Of a DNA stretch of 64,000 bases, positions 32,175 through 43,000 are shown piece by piece. Made by a program: the position numbers and the translations under genes. The first letter of the stretch is position 1; every line of letters starts with the position of its first letter. Origin of the DNA: a virus; IMG/VR virus record IMGVR_UViG_3300031754_000003, positions 1 through 64,000 of that record; one strand, 5' to 3'. A model generated the notes under the pieces. The model did no database searches. It worked only from the letters and a program-made list of their open reading frames with translations, and was not told the origin of the DNA.

Positions 32175-34796
32175 TCATTGTTGAGTGTGAGCGAGGATGC
32201 CTGATGGAGGCCCAGCGCCCCCAAGATACACATGTGGAATTCCCCACGGGACACCGGCGCCAGGCGTATATCCCGTCATCGTTCGCCCCTGTTCTTTTTG
32301 CATTCTGCGGTTCATTCTCTCCCACCAGCCTGGGTGGAGTCCTTCGAAGACATGATAATAAAAGAGGTAATCAGCCGCGCCCTTGAGATAGAAAAGGTTC
32401 TGAAACGGAATATGGCCGATGGCCCATCGCGCTAGTTCCGGCCATACATCGCCTTTTTGGGTGGTGCCAATGCTCTGTAGCCACCTAGTATAGATATCAG
32501 CCAGCGCACCCACATCGCTTGTCACGGGACCACCTAGCGTCTGCGCTTTCGATCCTCCCATACGGTTGGCTTCGCCGAAGAGGAAATCTCCAAAAATACC
32601 GAGACCGCCGCCCTGCGCCAATGCCGCTAACGCTATCTTTGCTGCATCTCCAGGGTTCTGCGGCGTGCGGGGCGGCTGCCCATAGGCGAGGTCACGCGCC
32701 GTCATCCGAAGGTAGCCACCAAGCATCGAGAGCGCCACAACAGCGCCTATGCCGGACGCGGCACGCCCCCAAGTCAGATTGTTATAGATCTCGCGACCGA
32801 TCACTTGGTGCATTGCGGCGATCGGCCATGTCTTGAACTGCATCAGGCTCGATAGCATCTCGTCCTGCCACGAGCCTGGCTTCATGCTTCCTCGGAGCAT
32901 TGCTTGCTCGCGCGGCCCAGCGGTCACAGTCGCGTGGTCAGCCGCATCCTGATAGTACATCGCGAGTTTCTCAGCGAGATCCCGACCTCCAGGTGTCGCA
33001 AGTGCCGCATGGGGAGTCAGATATTCGAGGCCGTTGGGCGCACGAAGATCGGGACCATTGGCCCTCAGCATATCCCATTCTGGCTTGTCGATTCCGTAGC
33101 GCTTGAGCACAGTCTGCAAACTTGGGTGAAGATTCGTGAATTCCTTACCCGCCTGTTGTGCAAGATTGTTCGACAGCATCTCCCGCATACCGGCCTTGGC
33201 GTGACCGAACAGGTAAGGCAATCCCGTCGCTCTCATGAAGCGATTGTGCATCGCGGCGACGTAACCGGGAACATTCCTGCCATGCGCGAACGGATCTGCA
33301 GTGTATCGGGAGACTCCGTCTCCATAAGCACCGAGCGAAGCCAGTCTGGAACGCCTCTCTACATCCGATAGGCCCTCGGGGATCATCCCCTTCACCATCT
33401 TACCGAGCGCCCCCAATGTGCCGATACCGTGTATCCGAGCCTCACTTGGGAAAGTCGCTACCAATGAACCGGCGTGCGTGCCTGCCACAAAGCCGAGGTA
33501 CACCATATCGTAGAAGGCCCGCGCGGTTGAGCCGATACGATGCCACAGATCATTCTCTGGATTGTTCGCCCGTCCGTCGAGCCGCTGCATCAGATTGTCA
33601 AGGCCTGGCCGCACGAATGGCGTGCCCTTTACCTGCGACTGGAATCTGACCACGCCATCAGGATCGCTATCGCGGAACTGCTCCTCGATCCGCCTGATGA
33701 TCAGAGAGAGATTGTTCGCTGGGTTCGTGCCGAAGAAGTGCATCAATGCCGATTGGCGTCCGCCGCGTTCTGCGGCATGGTCAATCAACGAGTACCAATT
33801 GGTGTGCGATCCATAGAGTTGCATGTACTCAGCCCACGCCGAGGCGCTGTTGGGTTGGATTACTCGGCCTTCTGATAGTCGCCGCGCCATATTGCCGCCA
33901 GCAATTTCGTAGCGTCCCGCAGCCGCGGCAGGAAGTGCGCCGCCTGGCGTCAGGCTTTCGCCAGTCCCCATATGGACTCCGGTAAGCTTCGCATTGAAGA
34001 TCGATTGCCAGAAGCGCGTCGTGGCGTCCGCATCACTCTCGCCCTCGCGTGGGACGATCGGATCAATTGGTTTGAACCTGGGCTCAATGACGCTGCGCCA
34101 TCGGCTGAATGCCTCATCGAAATCAGCGGTGGGCTCCATGCCGCGACCGCCGCGGCGCATCAGATCGCGATCGTGTGAGGTCGAAGCGATCCAATCATGA
34201 GCGTCGGCGATCCGCGCCCCCTCACTGTTCTGAGTCACACGGATCGACTCTAGCAGCGGCCGGATGATATCCGCGATGTCCTGGAATGGCTTTGCGGCGG
34301 TCGGATAATCGATCATCAGCCCACGCTTTTGGGCGATCGCGATGGCGATATCGCGGAAGTTCGCCGGATCGGCCGCGGCTTTCAGGAGGCCGGCTTTGTG
34401 AAGTTCGGCGTCAGCTACAGAGATCCACGAATTGTGGCGCGCCCGCCCGAGTGTTGTGACGTTCTCGACAGGGTTCGTCCCAGCCGTCCAATCCATGCGA
34501 GAGAGGATCTGATTGACGCTTCCGGCGATCCCGCCTGTCGTGGCTTCTGTGATCCTCGCCTGCCGCACGGTAGCGTTACGGATCGCATCGATTCGGTTAT
34601 TCGCGGCCCGCTGTTTCATGTCTCGTGCGAGTGACCACGCAGCAGTTACGATCGGATCTTCTACGCCACTGCGCCGTTGCCGCTCGCCACCCTCAGCCGT
34701 CTCTTCGAGTAACGCTCGCGCTTCTTCCTGGCCGATGGAACCGCGCGCCGCGATCCTTGCGATACAAGCAGAGAAATTCGAAATGTTGATGTCCAT
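32175..34796 (-). CDS. Large internal virion (ejection) protein
   Basis: 873 residues, mostly helical, no signal peptide. Long amphipathic helices dominate; a hydrophobic helix near residues 700-720 (GIGAVVALSMLGGYLRM) and amphipathic segments near 440-480 could form the ejection channel. Position next to the transglycosylase protein and the other ejection proteins matches the largest internal core protein of T7-like and BPP-1-like phages. No catalytic motif seen. Confidence 0.65.
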   Translation of the reverse strand: MDINISNFSACIARIAARGSIGQEEARALLEETAEGGERQRRSGVEDPIVTAAWSLARDMKQRAANNRIDAIRNATVRQARITEATTGGIAGSVNQILSRMDWTAGTNPVENVTTLGRARHNSWISVADAELHKAGLLKAAADPANFRDIAIAIAQKRGLMIDYPTAAKPFQDIADIIRPLLESIRVTQNSEGARIADAHDWIASTSHDRDLMRRGGRGMEPTADFDEAFSRWRSVIEPRFKPIDPIVPREGESDADATTRFWQSIFNAKLTGVHMGTGESLTPGGALPAAAAGRYEIAGGNMARRLSEGRVIQPNSASAWAEYMQLYGSHTNWYSLIDHAAERGGRQSALMHFFGTNPANNLSLIIRRIEEQFRDSDPDGVVRFQSQVKGTPFVRPGLDNLMQRLDGRANNPENDLWHRIGSTARAFYDMVYLGFVAGTHAGSLVATFPSEARIHGIGTLGALGKMVKGMIPEGLSDVERRSRLASLGAYGDGVSRYTADPFAHGRNVPGYVAAMHNRFMRATGLPYLFGHAKAGMREMLSNNLAQQAGKEFTNLHPSLQTVLKRYGIDKPEWDMLRANGPDLRAPNGLEYLTPHAALATPGGRDLAEKLAMYYQDAADHATVTAGPREQAMLRGSMKPGSWQDEMLSSLMQFKTWPIAAMHQVIGREIYNNLTWGRAASGIGAVVALSMLGGYLRMTARDLAYGQPPRTPQNPGDAAKIALAALAQGGGLGIFGDFLFGEANRMGGSKAQTLGGPVTSDVGALADIYTRWLQSIGTTQKGDVWPELARWAIGHIPFQNLFYLKGAADYLFYYHVFEGLHPGWWERMNRRMQKEQGRTMTGYTPGAGVPWGIPHVYLGGAGPPSGILAHTQQ

Positions 34797-36148
34797 CAGC
34801 CACCTCCGGCCTTCAGGCAGTTGGCCGCTTCTTGATAAGCACCTTCCATGTCTGTCGCTTTTTGCAATTCGTCCTGTGTCGTAGAGAGTGCCGCGCGCTC
34901 CTCGGGAAGAAGCTGCGTTTGATCAATACCAGCAAGCTCCTGCTCGGCAGCCGCAAGCTCAGGGAATTCGGTAAAGAGAGCAGTTCTTGCGGCTTCTTCC
35001 GGCGATATAGCGGGTTCGGCCTCGGCCATTTCTTTTTCTGCTTCTGGCTGCGCCCATCCCTCCGGCGGCTTTTCCACCTCCGGCACCGCAGGAGGTATCG
35101 GCGTCTTTGCAACATCGTCCTCTGCTACTCTCAGCGTGTCCTGGGCGATGCCTGGCGCATAGCCGGTCTCCGCGAGAGCCTTCTGACGCTCGGCGAATAT
35201 CGGCAACGCGTCGGCGATCGTCGGCGGCAGAAACTCAAACCCCTCGATCGCCTCCGGCGTGCGCAGCTCGCGTCCCTGTGATGCGGCCCATGATGTCACC
35301 GGCGCCGATACTTCCGGCGGCACAGGAATAAACCCCGTGTCAACCGGCTTACCCTCGACGAGTTGGGTAGTCGCGGCACTCATCGCCGCATGCGTTTCGG
35401 TCGCCGGAAGACCGCGCATCCACCGCAGCGCCTCCAGCGGCAAGCCGATCGCGGTAGTGCCCAAGGCTGCCGCTAGCGGCGCTTGAAACAGCGTATCGTA
35501 AAGCGCCTGTCTCAGGCTGTAATCGGGATCAGCCGCAAGTTCCAGTCCCGAGATCGGAGCCTGCATCGTCGCACCAGCCGCGGCGCCAGAGATCCCGCGC
35601 GCAAGACTGCGCCCGAGAAAGCCAGTCAGCCCGAGTCGAGCTGCAATCGCTTCTTCCCCTAGAGCTGGGATGAACATAGTCGAGAGGTTCAGGGGATCGG
35701 CCATTCCCACGCCGATGTCCAACGCCACGTTCGTCGTCCATGCGTGTGCTTGGTTGAAGCGTTCGATCGCGCTATCGGCCGCGATCTTATCGGCTTTCTG
35801 TTGACCGAGAGTGCGCGCCAGGTCTACGGGAATGGGCTTGTCTGACAGTGGTTTGTTATCTGGCGCATATTTCGCCGTCTCGGCTGGCTCAATCATCGGA
35901 GACGGAGGCGCCCGCAGGCTCTGCTCGGTGAGTCCAGCCTCTGGCTCAACGCCGGCCAGAAATGTTCGCATGAGCGTCGCCATCGGATCGTAGGCGGAGG
36001 CTTCGGCCGTCCGCTGGAGTAGCGCTGTCGGTTGATGGAAGAGCAGACCGGACGCAGCCTCGCCCAAAGTCGAAGGTGTCTGCGCGTATTTCTCGGCCGC
36101 CGATGCTTCTGGCTCGTCTTGTAAGGTTGAGAAGAGAAAATCGACCAT
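34796..36148 (-). CDS. Internal virion protein
   Basis: 450 residues. N-terminal half helical with a central hydrophobic region (about 145-240: DIGVGMADPLNLSTMFIPALG, GISGAAAGATMQAPISG), a typical feature of podoviral internal core proteins. C-terminal 150 residues are Glu/Ala-rich and probably disordered or coiled. Lies between the large ejection protein and the transglycosylase gene, each joined by 1 base of overlap. Confidence 0.6.
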   Translation of the reverse strand: MVDFLFSTLQDEPEASAAEKYAQTPSTLGEAASGLLFHQPTALLQRTAEASAYDPMATLMRTFLAGVEPEAGLTEQSLRAPPSPMIEPAETAKYAPDNKPLSDKPIPVDLARTLGQQKADKIAADSAIERFNQAHAWTTNVALDIGVGMADPLNLSTMFIPALGEEAIAARLGLTGFLGRSLARGISGAAAGATMQAPISGLELAADPDYSLRQALYDTLFQAPLAAALGTTAIGLPLEALRWMRGLPATETHAAMSAATTQLVEGKPVDTGFIPVPPEVSAPVTSWAASQGRELRTPEAIEGFEFLPPTIADALPIFAERQKALAETGYAPGIAQDTLRVAEDDVAKTPIPPAVPEVEKPPEGWAQPEAEKEMAEAEPAISPEEAARTALFTEFPELAAAEQELAGIDQTQLLPEERAALSTTQDELQKATDMEGAYQEAANCLKAGGG

Positions 36149-39051
36149 TAGAACGGCGGCACAGGTGGTCCGGTCGGCGTCTCGGATGGAGTTGCCGCAG
36201 GCGCTGGCGTATTGAACGGGATCGAGACGCCCTTGCCATCCTTACCCAATACGCGCCGGCCGCCGTTGTCGATCAATTCGACTCCATCCCTTCCGTTTAC
36301 CCACGTCGGATTCCCCTTGATCGCCTCAATGTAATCGGCCACTGAAGGTGCGCCGGGATGATCGCCGAACCCCGGAGGTACGCGCACGAAATCTGAACTC
36401 AACGTCTCAACCATCGCTGATGCTGCGCGCGTCACATTGTCAAATTGCGCGATAGGCACTCGCGCGCCGCCATTCCCCATGTAGCCATAGAGGCTAGTAA
36501 ATGATCGTGCCGCCTTGTCGACTGCATCGGCTTGGGGAAGTCCTTCGTGGACCATCAGCGAAAATGCCGTTGTGTTCACTGCGTGCAGGAATGAGTCCAT
36601 CTCGGGAGCCGTGGCCCCACCTGTGCGCATCGAGGTCAGGAAGTCCTGCATTCCCGGTCCATTGCGTGTCGATTGAATCACCCCTGACGAGCCGGTCACT
36701 ACTGGTGCTCCGAGGAGTGCTTCCCACACCTGATTACCCTTCTTCGTTTCGTCACCCCGCTCATCGGCAAGCCCCTGGGTCAGCCGCATCGCCATGTGCG
36801 GCTCTATGATCCCCACGGCTTGGAAGGCGGTTGGCATTTTGCCGATGGTCACGAGATCATTCCATACATGCGGCCAGGCCGTGCCGTAACTTTCCTGCAT
36901 CTGCCGCATCTTCTCTGGAGCCTGCGCAGGATCTGCCATCAAGCTTTGTACGATCCCTGGAGCCGCCGTCGTGCTTAGTACATGCTGAGCTGCCGGAGGC
37001 ACCTGCAAACGATCCTCCTCCTCAAGGAGCGCCGAGGCGTACCGTTCGAATGCGGTCGGCTGGCCAGCAGAGCGTTCCTGAGCAGCGGAAGCCGCAGGCT
37101 CGTTGCTCGCCATCTGTCGCAACCGCTCAATCTCTGGATTAGCTCCGGACAGATATCCAGCAGGATCGGCACCGAGCGCCTTGAAATGCTGGTCGGACGC
37201 CTTGTCAAAGGCATCGGCCATGCGCTTCATCCTGATGTACTCACCGGGCGGCGCGTTCGCGAGTTGCGCGTGGTTTGCGGCTTGCTGTGTTAGTGCGTCA
37301 GAGAGTGACATGCCTTGCACCGCCGTCTTCTGCTGGCCCACGGCTTTCGCATCGGCAAGGAGGTCGATTGCGGTCTCGGCCTGATCGCTAGGTAACAGCG
37401 AACGGATCTGATTCTCGTCATAAGGAAAATCGCGGCCGTCCTCCAGCATAGGAATGCCGTTGCGGATCGATTGCTTGAGTTGCGCGCGGCTTGATGAAGT
37501 CGCCTGTTCCCAATGGGAGTAGAGCCGATTTACTTCTGTGTAGGCATGGGCATAGGCGTTATCCGACAAACCTTCCGGAATGCGGGCGATCAGTTCCTCG
37601 CGCGTCGGCGCATTAGCTAAGGCTGGCGGTTGCCCGGCGGATGCCAGCTGCGCGCCGGGGACGCGTGGCGCGGCCGTATCTGGAGCGCCGCCAGTGGAGA
37701 ACCGCGATTCAACGCGAGCGTATCGTTGTTCCCAATTTTGAACGAACTGCGATGCAGGAGCGTTCGGATCACCAGCATTGTTACTTATGTTGACCGGCGG
37801 CACGAGTTGGCCCGCAGGCGTATTCGGATTATTGATCAGTTTCGTTGCGCCGCTGACGCCTTGCTGATGCGCAAGATATATCTCCGCATTCGTCGGCTCG
37901 CGCCCAAGGGATGTCGCTAGGTTTTGCTTAACCGTGGCTAACGTAGCCACTCCCTGCTTCACCTGGTCATCTAGCGATCCGATGCTCTCACGGGAACCGC
38001 CCGCAGCCGCGCGTTCATCTGGCCCGAGCTGGAAGATGCCTTGATGGCTCGGGGAGATCTTATTTTCGGCAGCAGATCCGTGACCGCTCTCAATCGCTGC
38101 GGTGGCGTTGGCCAGCTTCGGATCAACGCCACCAGCCTGAGCCGCTTCCGATACCTGCTGCGGCGTGACCAATCCATGCGCTGGCGGTCCTACTGAGCCA
38201 CCTCCAAGCCCGCCCCATGCTTGGAGCGCTGCGGCACGACCAGTGGCTTTATCATCGGCGGCATTCATCCGTCTACTGAAAGATTCAAAATTCCTGCCCG
38301 TCGATAATACAGCGAGATTGTCATGGAAAAGTTTCGCTGCCGCAGCCTGGGACTCGGGCGTATTACGACCCTCTAATGCGTTGATACGAGCCTCGGTAAT
38401 ATTGATCAAATTTTCGCGCTGTTCCCTATTAACTGCATCTGCATTGCCAGAAAGCCCTTGTAACTGTAATCGCTTGAAACTTCCTGCATTAGCTCTGCCT
38501 AATGCAAGATCTGCCGCGTCTTGATTTTCGGGTCGTAATGCAGCGTCCGCGATTGATTGCGCAATTTGATCGCCATTGGTTTGAATGCCCCACGCCTGAG
38601 ATTCCCTGTCGTAGTGCTGCCCGATCTCCTGTTCGATGCGCGACTGGTAATATCGCGCTTCATTGTTGAACGCGATTTGGCTACGGCTTGTGTAAAGTTG
38701 TCCTGCGTGCTGCTCGGTGATCTCCCTGATCCGATCTAGTGTCGGCTGCTTAGCCTCCATGGCAGCTTGTCCGTGTAATCCATACAAGCCAACGGCTTCG
38801 GGTGAGCCGGGAGCGGCAGATGAATCTCCGAACAGGAGTTTATTTGTCTCCTGCCGCCAAGATGTCACCGCCTGTTGTGCGGCGATCTCGCTATAGACAT
38901 CGCTAGCCTGTAGAGCTTTCTGCCCGAGTTGCTCGCCAGCCTGCGCAACCTGTGCCCCAAATGCTCCAGGAGGTGCCTGGATGCGGAGATAATCTTCCGG
39001 CGGGGCACCCGCCGGCTGTACGTCCGGAACGCCCGTGTAAGGGACGCGCAT
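36148..39051 (-). CDS. Internal virion protein with lytic transglycosylase domain
   Basis: 967 residues. Residues about 295-410 form an SLT-type domain: TAAIESGHGS with catalytic Glu321, HQGIFQLG near 337-343, and AEIYLAHQQGVSGATKLI near 389-406. The rest is helical (1-290 and 480-967). Such virion transglycosylases open peptidoglycan during DNA injection. The domain is internal rather than N-terminal as in T7 gp16. Flanked by other ejection proteins. Confidence 0.8.
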   Translation of the reverse strand: MRVPYTGVPDVQPAGAPPEDYLRIQAPPGAFGAQVAQAGEQLGQKALQASDVYSEIAAQQAVTSWRQETNKLLFGDSSAAPGSPEAVGLYGLHGQAAMEAKQPTLDRIREITEQHAGQLYTSRSQIAFNNEARYYQSRIEQEIGQHYDRESQAWGIQTNGDQIAQSIADAALRPENQDAADLALGRANAGSFKRLQLQGLSGNADAVNREQRENLINITEARINALEGRNTPESQAAAAKLFHDNLAVLSTGRNFESFSRRMNAADDKATGRAAALQAWGGLGGGSVGPPAHGLVTPQQVSEAAQAGGVDPKLANATAAIESGHGSAAENKISPSHQGIFQLGPDERAAAGGSRESIGSLDDQVKQGVATLATVKQNLATSLGREPTNAEIYLAHQQGVSGATKLINNPNTPAGQLVPPVNISNNAGDPNAPASQFVQNWEQRYARVESRFSTGGAPDTAAPRVPGAQLASAGQPPALANAPTREELIARIPEGLSDNAYAHAYTEVNRLYSHWEQATSSSRAQLKQSIRNGIPMLEDGRDFPYDENQIRSLLPSDQAETAIDLLADAKAVGQQKTAVQGMSLSDALTQQAANHAQLANAPPGEYIRMKRMADAFDKASDQHFKALGADPAGYLSGANPEIERLRQMASNEPAASAAQERSAGQPTAFERYASALLEEEDRLQVPPAAQHVLSTTAAPGIVQSLMADPAQAPEKMRQMQESYGTAWPHVWNDLVTIGKMPTAFQAVGIIEPHMAMRLTQGLADERGDETKKGNQVWEALLGAPVVTGSSGVIQSTRNGPGMQDFLTSMRTGGATAPEMDSFLHAVNTTAFSLMVHEGLPQADAVDKAARSFTSLYGYMGNGGARVPIAQFDNVTRAASAMVETLSSDFVRVPPGFGDHPGAPSVADYIEAIKGNPTWVNGRDGVELIDNGGRRVLGKDGKGVSIPFNTPAPAATPSETPTGPPVPPF

Positions 39052-39609
39052 CTAGAAATCGGGGAGTGAATTCAGCGTGGCGGCCGATGGACCACTGCTG
39101 CCACTAGTCCCGACGCCAAGCGCCGACGCGCCCGTCAAGAGACTCCCCATGCCTTTTAAGAACCCAGCCTGAATGTCTTGCCCAGCTTCTGCGGTCTTGA
39201 GTTGTGATTCCGCCTGATAGCTTGTCGCCTGCGTCCTATACCCATAGGCCTGCAAGGCTGCGCGCTGCCGAACCGTCTCGACATCCTCTTGACCGATCTC
39301 GGCTTGGCTTATCCTTACATCCGCGGCGGACCCGCTATTGACGTTGATGTTACCGGCCGCGATACCAGCCGTCACACCCTGCGCCTGCTGTCGCTCTCTG
39401 AGTCCCTGGATGAATGACTGCTGCTGCCCCGCAGCCGTTGCGTAATTCGCGTTTTGCCGAGCAATCGTCGCATTATTGGCCGCGACTTGAGCCTCATAAG
39501 ATGCTTGTTTTGATGCGGCAATGCCGCTGCTGACTCCGCTGAGCGCGCTTATCGCTGCGCCGCCGATCGCCAAAAATGGCGCAGCCGCAGCCACAAACCC
39601 CACATTCAC
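39052..39609 (-). CDS. Internal virion protein, T7 gp14-like
   Basis: 185 residues. Hydrophobic N-terminus (MNVGFVAAAAPFLAIGGAAIS), then Ala/Gln-rich helices with AANNATIARQNANYATAAGQQ and NINVNSGSAADVRISQAEIG, the pattern of the small internal virion protein that forms the outer-membrane pore of T7-like phages. C-terminus Gly/Ser-rich. The hydrophobic start is taken as an insertion segment, not a cleaved signal peptide. Confidence 0.65.
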   Translation of the reverse strand: MNVGFVAAAAPFLAIGGAAISALSGVSSGIAASKQASYEAQVAANNATIARQNANYATAAGQQQSFIQGLRERQQAQGVTAGIAAGNINVNSGSAADVRISQAEIGQEDVETVRQRAALQAYGYRTQATSYQAESQLKTAEAGQDIQAGFLKGMGSLLTGASALGVGTSGSSGPSAATLNSLPDF

Positions 39610-40049
39610 TCCTTTCCTATGCTCATACGACGATACCAGCCATTGCCGATTTTACACGGCTCTCCTGCAATTCGGAAGCCCAGCATCGTATAGAGTCGGA
39701 GAGCCTTGTGATGTGTCTCACCCACATCAACGATCAGCGAGCTTCGTATCCTCAGCCGCTCCCGGATTTGCTGATGCGCGGCTCGCACGAATGCGAGGGG
39801 AGCGCGCTCTACCGCCGCCGTCGTGAACATCCAAAGACGCCCCACGTCGTCAAGCAATTGGCTCTCGTCTCCACCGCACGCCGCTACATCTCCATCGATC
39901 AACATCGTCATCGGCTTATAGGATCGGCACCAAAGAGCGATAAGCGCATGGCGCGGCGCCCAACCGCAGGATTCCAACTCGGCGCGATCCTCGGGTTGCA
40001 TATCCCGCGCAAGAGCTCGAAGGTGCGCTAAGGTGCATGGAAGGATCAC
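39606..40049 (-). CDS. GNAT-like acyltransferase (DUF2833-type)
   Basis: 147 residues. The layout of T7 gp13-type DUF2833 proteins: an N-terminal helix (LAHLRALARDMQPEDRAELE), strands MTMLIDGDVAACGG and GRLWMFTT, and the final SLIVDVGETHHKALRLYTMLGFRIAG, a GNAT motif B-like end. Lies between nozzle and internal virion protein genes, as in T7-like genomes. Activity not proven for this family. Confidence 0.65.
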   Translation of the reverse strand: MILPCTLAHLRALARDMQPEDRAELESCGWAPRHALIALWCRSYKPMTMLIDGDVAACGGDESQLLDDVGRLWMFTTAAVERAPLAFVRAAHQQIRERLRIRSSLIVDVGETHHKALRLYTMLGFRIAGEPCKIGNGWYRRMSIGKE

Positions 40050-43000
40050 GCCCGACGAGCCTGCGGTGGTTGATCCTGTCGCTGTCTCGGCTGAATTGTA
40101 GCTTCCGGGAGATCCCCTTCAAGCAGCTCAGGCACAAATGCCAACACTTGCAGAGGTTGAGGTAACGTCTGCTGGGCCGCAACCTGACCCGGCTTTTGCC
40201 AGGCGCTCGGAATAACAACCCGCATATCGCCTGTGAACAACGGCTGTACCATCATGGGTGTGGGGTTCATAAACGTTCCTGGACTCGGATAAGTCGGCGC
40301 TAACTGCGACTTCGGAATGCTCGCGAGGTTCGTCCATGTCGCGAATGTCGGCGGGGGAGCTTGCGCCGATGCATCAACCTGATTGGCTCCAGCCTGCATC
40401 GGCCCCGAAGTCTCGACTCGCACCGTGACCGCATTGACTGCTTTGCGCCGCCCTTGGATCGTCGGCTGGCCGGCATCGAGATAGACGCTCTGTACTTGCG
40501 CGGTGAAGCCCAAACCGAGTTTCACATTCGACGCAGGGAAAGGGAGATGGACAACCAGATTTTGGTTTATCGTTAGCGGGCCGATCGGAATCCCATCGGC
40601 GAGCCCAACAACCTGTTTCCCCTCAAAATCGAACGGCAGCGGGCCAACGCTCGTTAGCTGCGGCGCCAACGTCCAGTTTCCCGCCATCTGCCACATCGGC
40701 GTTCCGTTAGGGTCGTCCGGGATAATCTGCTGACACGGATAGACCCACACTCCAGAGAGGGCTTGCGAGCTGACGTAGCCGGTGATCGCCGCGATCCCGC
40801 CGCCGAACCGCAGCGTCGACCCTATATCGCCGGGATTGAATACCGCCGCGGTTGCTGTAAAAATGACCGAGCCACCGCTTGTTGAGGCAAAGAGTGTTGC
40901 GTTGGGCTCCGGCAATACCGTCGCTACACCACAATCCACACACCACGGATCTTCGCTCGACTCCCAGAGACGATTATCCATCCGCTCGATAAAGTAGCGT
41001 GTGCCACCTCGCGCGACCGGCCGCTCAACGCAGAGATAAAGAGCGTCTATCGGCAGTTCCGTTGTTGAGCAGAGCGCTCGTACAGCGCCTTGTGTCGTAT
41101 GCTTAGCCCATGCGGCGACTTCCTGCTCTTCAAGGAACGTCATCGACAACAACACACCGTCATCTCGGACAGCCCAATAGAGATAATTGGGCTTCCGACA
41201 CCATGCCGTATCTACGATTTGATGGTTCTGAGTCAGGTGCGATGATTGCCAGATTGTGTCGTTACCCGTGTAAAGATTGAACCAAATCTGGTAGGAGTAT
41301 TTACGTAAGGTTGAGTTGTCAGGTTCCCATGCGAGCATGTTCCAATTGATGCGCTCAGGACGCAATGTGCTACTCGATCCATAACTCGATTGCGGCAACG
41401 CCTGTGCTGAGGTCGGCGTCAACGGCTGGGGGTTGAGTGCCGAGGCTCCCGAGGCTTGAACGGTCTGGATCGACGATCCGGTGAACGTGACCAAGCCGCC
41501 AGGCATTTCTAGCATCCACTGCACCCCGTTCACCTGCTCGGACCAGGGCGTTATCGTCAGCGCATCCGCATCCCCTACCGGGATCGATACGTCAAAATTG
41601 TTGAATGCCCCAGGCTGTGACCCCCACATCGTATCGGGCTCATTGAGGCTGTCTGCAAATATCCTTCGTTGCTGGAAATAGTTCACAACCGAAGGATTGG
41701 TGCCGGTCTGCGGGCCGATCTTTAGAATGCCCGTAGCGCTGGTGCCATCTCCAAAAAACGAAATGGTATCGCCCGGTGAATAATTTCCTCCAGGATTGCT
41801 GATGAATCCCGCGACGATTTGATTACTGGTGTTGATAATCGGCTGGATTACAGCACCTGAACCTGTCGATGTATTAATAACGGCATTCGCGACCGTCCAA
41901 TCGTTTGATGAGCTAGTGATTATCAGGGACAAAATCTGTCCGTGCGCAAAAGGATTCCGATGCTGCGGAGGAGAGATCGAAAAGTCTGCCGTGATATTGC
42001 TATCAACGAATTGCGTACCTAGCGACTCCCCAATCAATCCGAATAGAGAACCGATAGGAACCGGCAACGCGTTAGACGAATTGCCGGTGTTATATGAGGG
42101 CGGGGCGCGATAAATTTTAAATTGAACGCTTCCAAGGCTAGCCCAGTTGATGACATTCGATCCGGCTGTTTCTGCGATATCAACACCATCGGTGATGTTT
42201 AATGGGACGCCGGTGTTGCTCTCCTCTCCCGTTGTCGGATCAATCGACGTAACGTTGTACGCATAGGCGCAAGGAAGCGTTGGCGGAGATAAACTGGAGT
42301 TTGGCCCGACTGTCGCATTCCCATAGAGCCCGAATGGCGTAGGCGCCGTCGTCCCGATCGCGAGCGGCGCGAATGACCAATTCGTCGTTCCAGACCGCGA
42401 GAGGTTTTGCGGCACATATTCCGTGCCGGTTATCTGATTGACACAGCAAAATGTCATCACATCGGCCGACTGCGCCCATTTCAAATACTGCAGATCGGTC
42501 ATATGCAAGCCAGCAGACGCGGCGAAAGGTGTCGCGAAAGTGTAGATTCGAGCCGCCGTGCCGCCCCCTGTGTAAGCTGTGAAAGCCGTCGAGTCGACGG
42601 ATATCCCGTCGAGGTCGGTGATCGTAAAATGCGTCGCAGTCGGGCTTGGCCCAACGATGTAAGTGTTCCCATTCAGAAGTGTCATGCCGCCGATCCCGGC
42701 CAATGCCACCCAATCTCCTGCAGCAAAGTCGTTGGCTGCCGTGATCTGTGCGGGGTTTGATTGACTTATCGCGGTAATGGTTACGGGGGCTTCAGTGACA
42801 TACGCACCATTTGTGATGATCCGACCATAGAAGTTGCCAAATTCTAGGCAATAATTCTGAAGCAAGCTGAAATTGAAATTCACCAGCCGCGGCGGTGGAT
42901 CGCCTTCGAGGGGTGTCTGCCGCGACATCCCCACGAAAGCGGTACCAGCACGAGAATAGGCTCCCCCTCGGAAATTCACATAGCAGTTGCGTAATGTCGC

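Noticed and set aside
39052-39609. Signal peptide on the gp14-like protein
   Set aside because: Hydrophobic N-terminus is typical of internal virion proteins that insert in the outer membrane, without a clear cleavage site.
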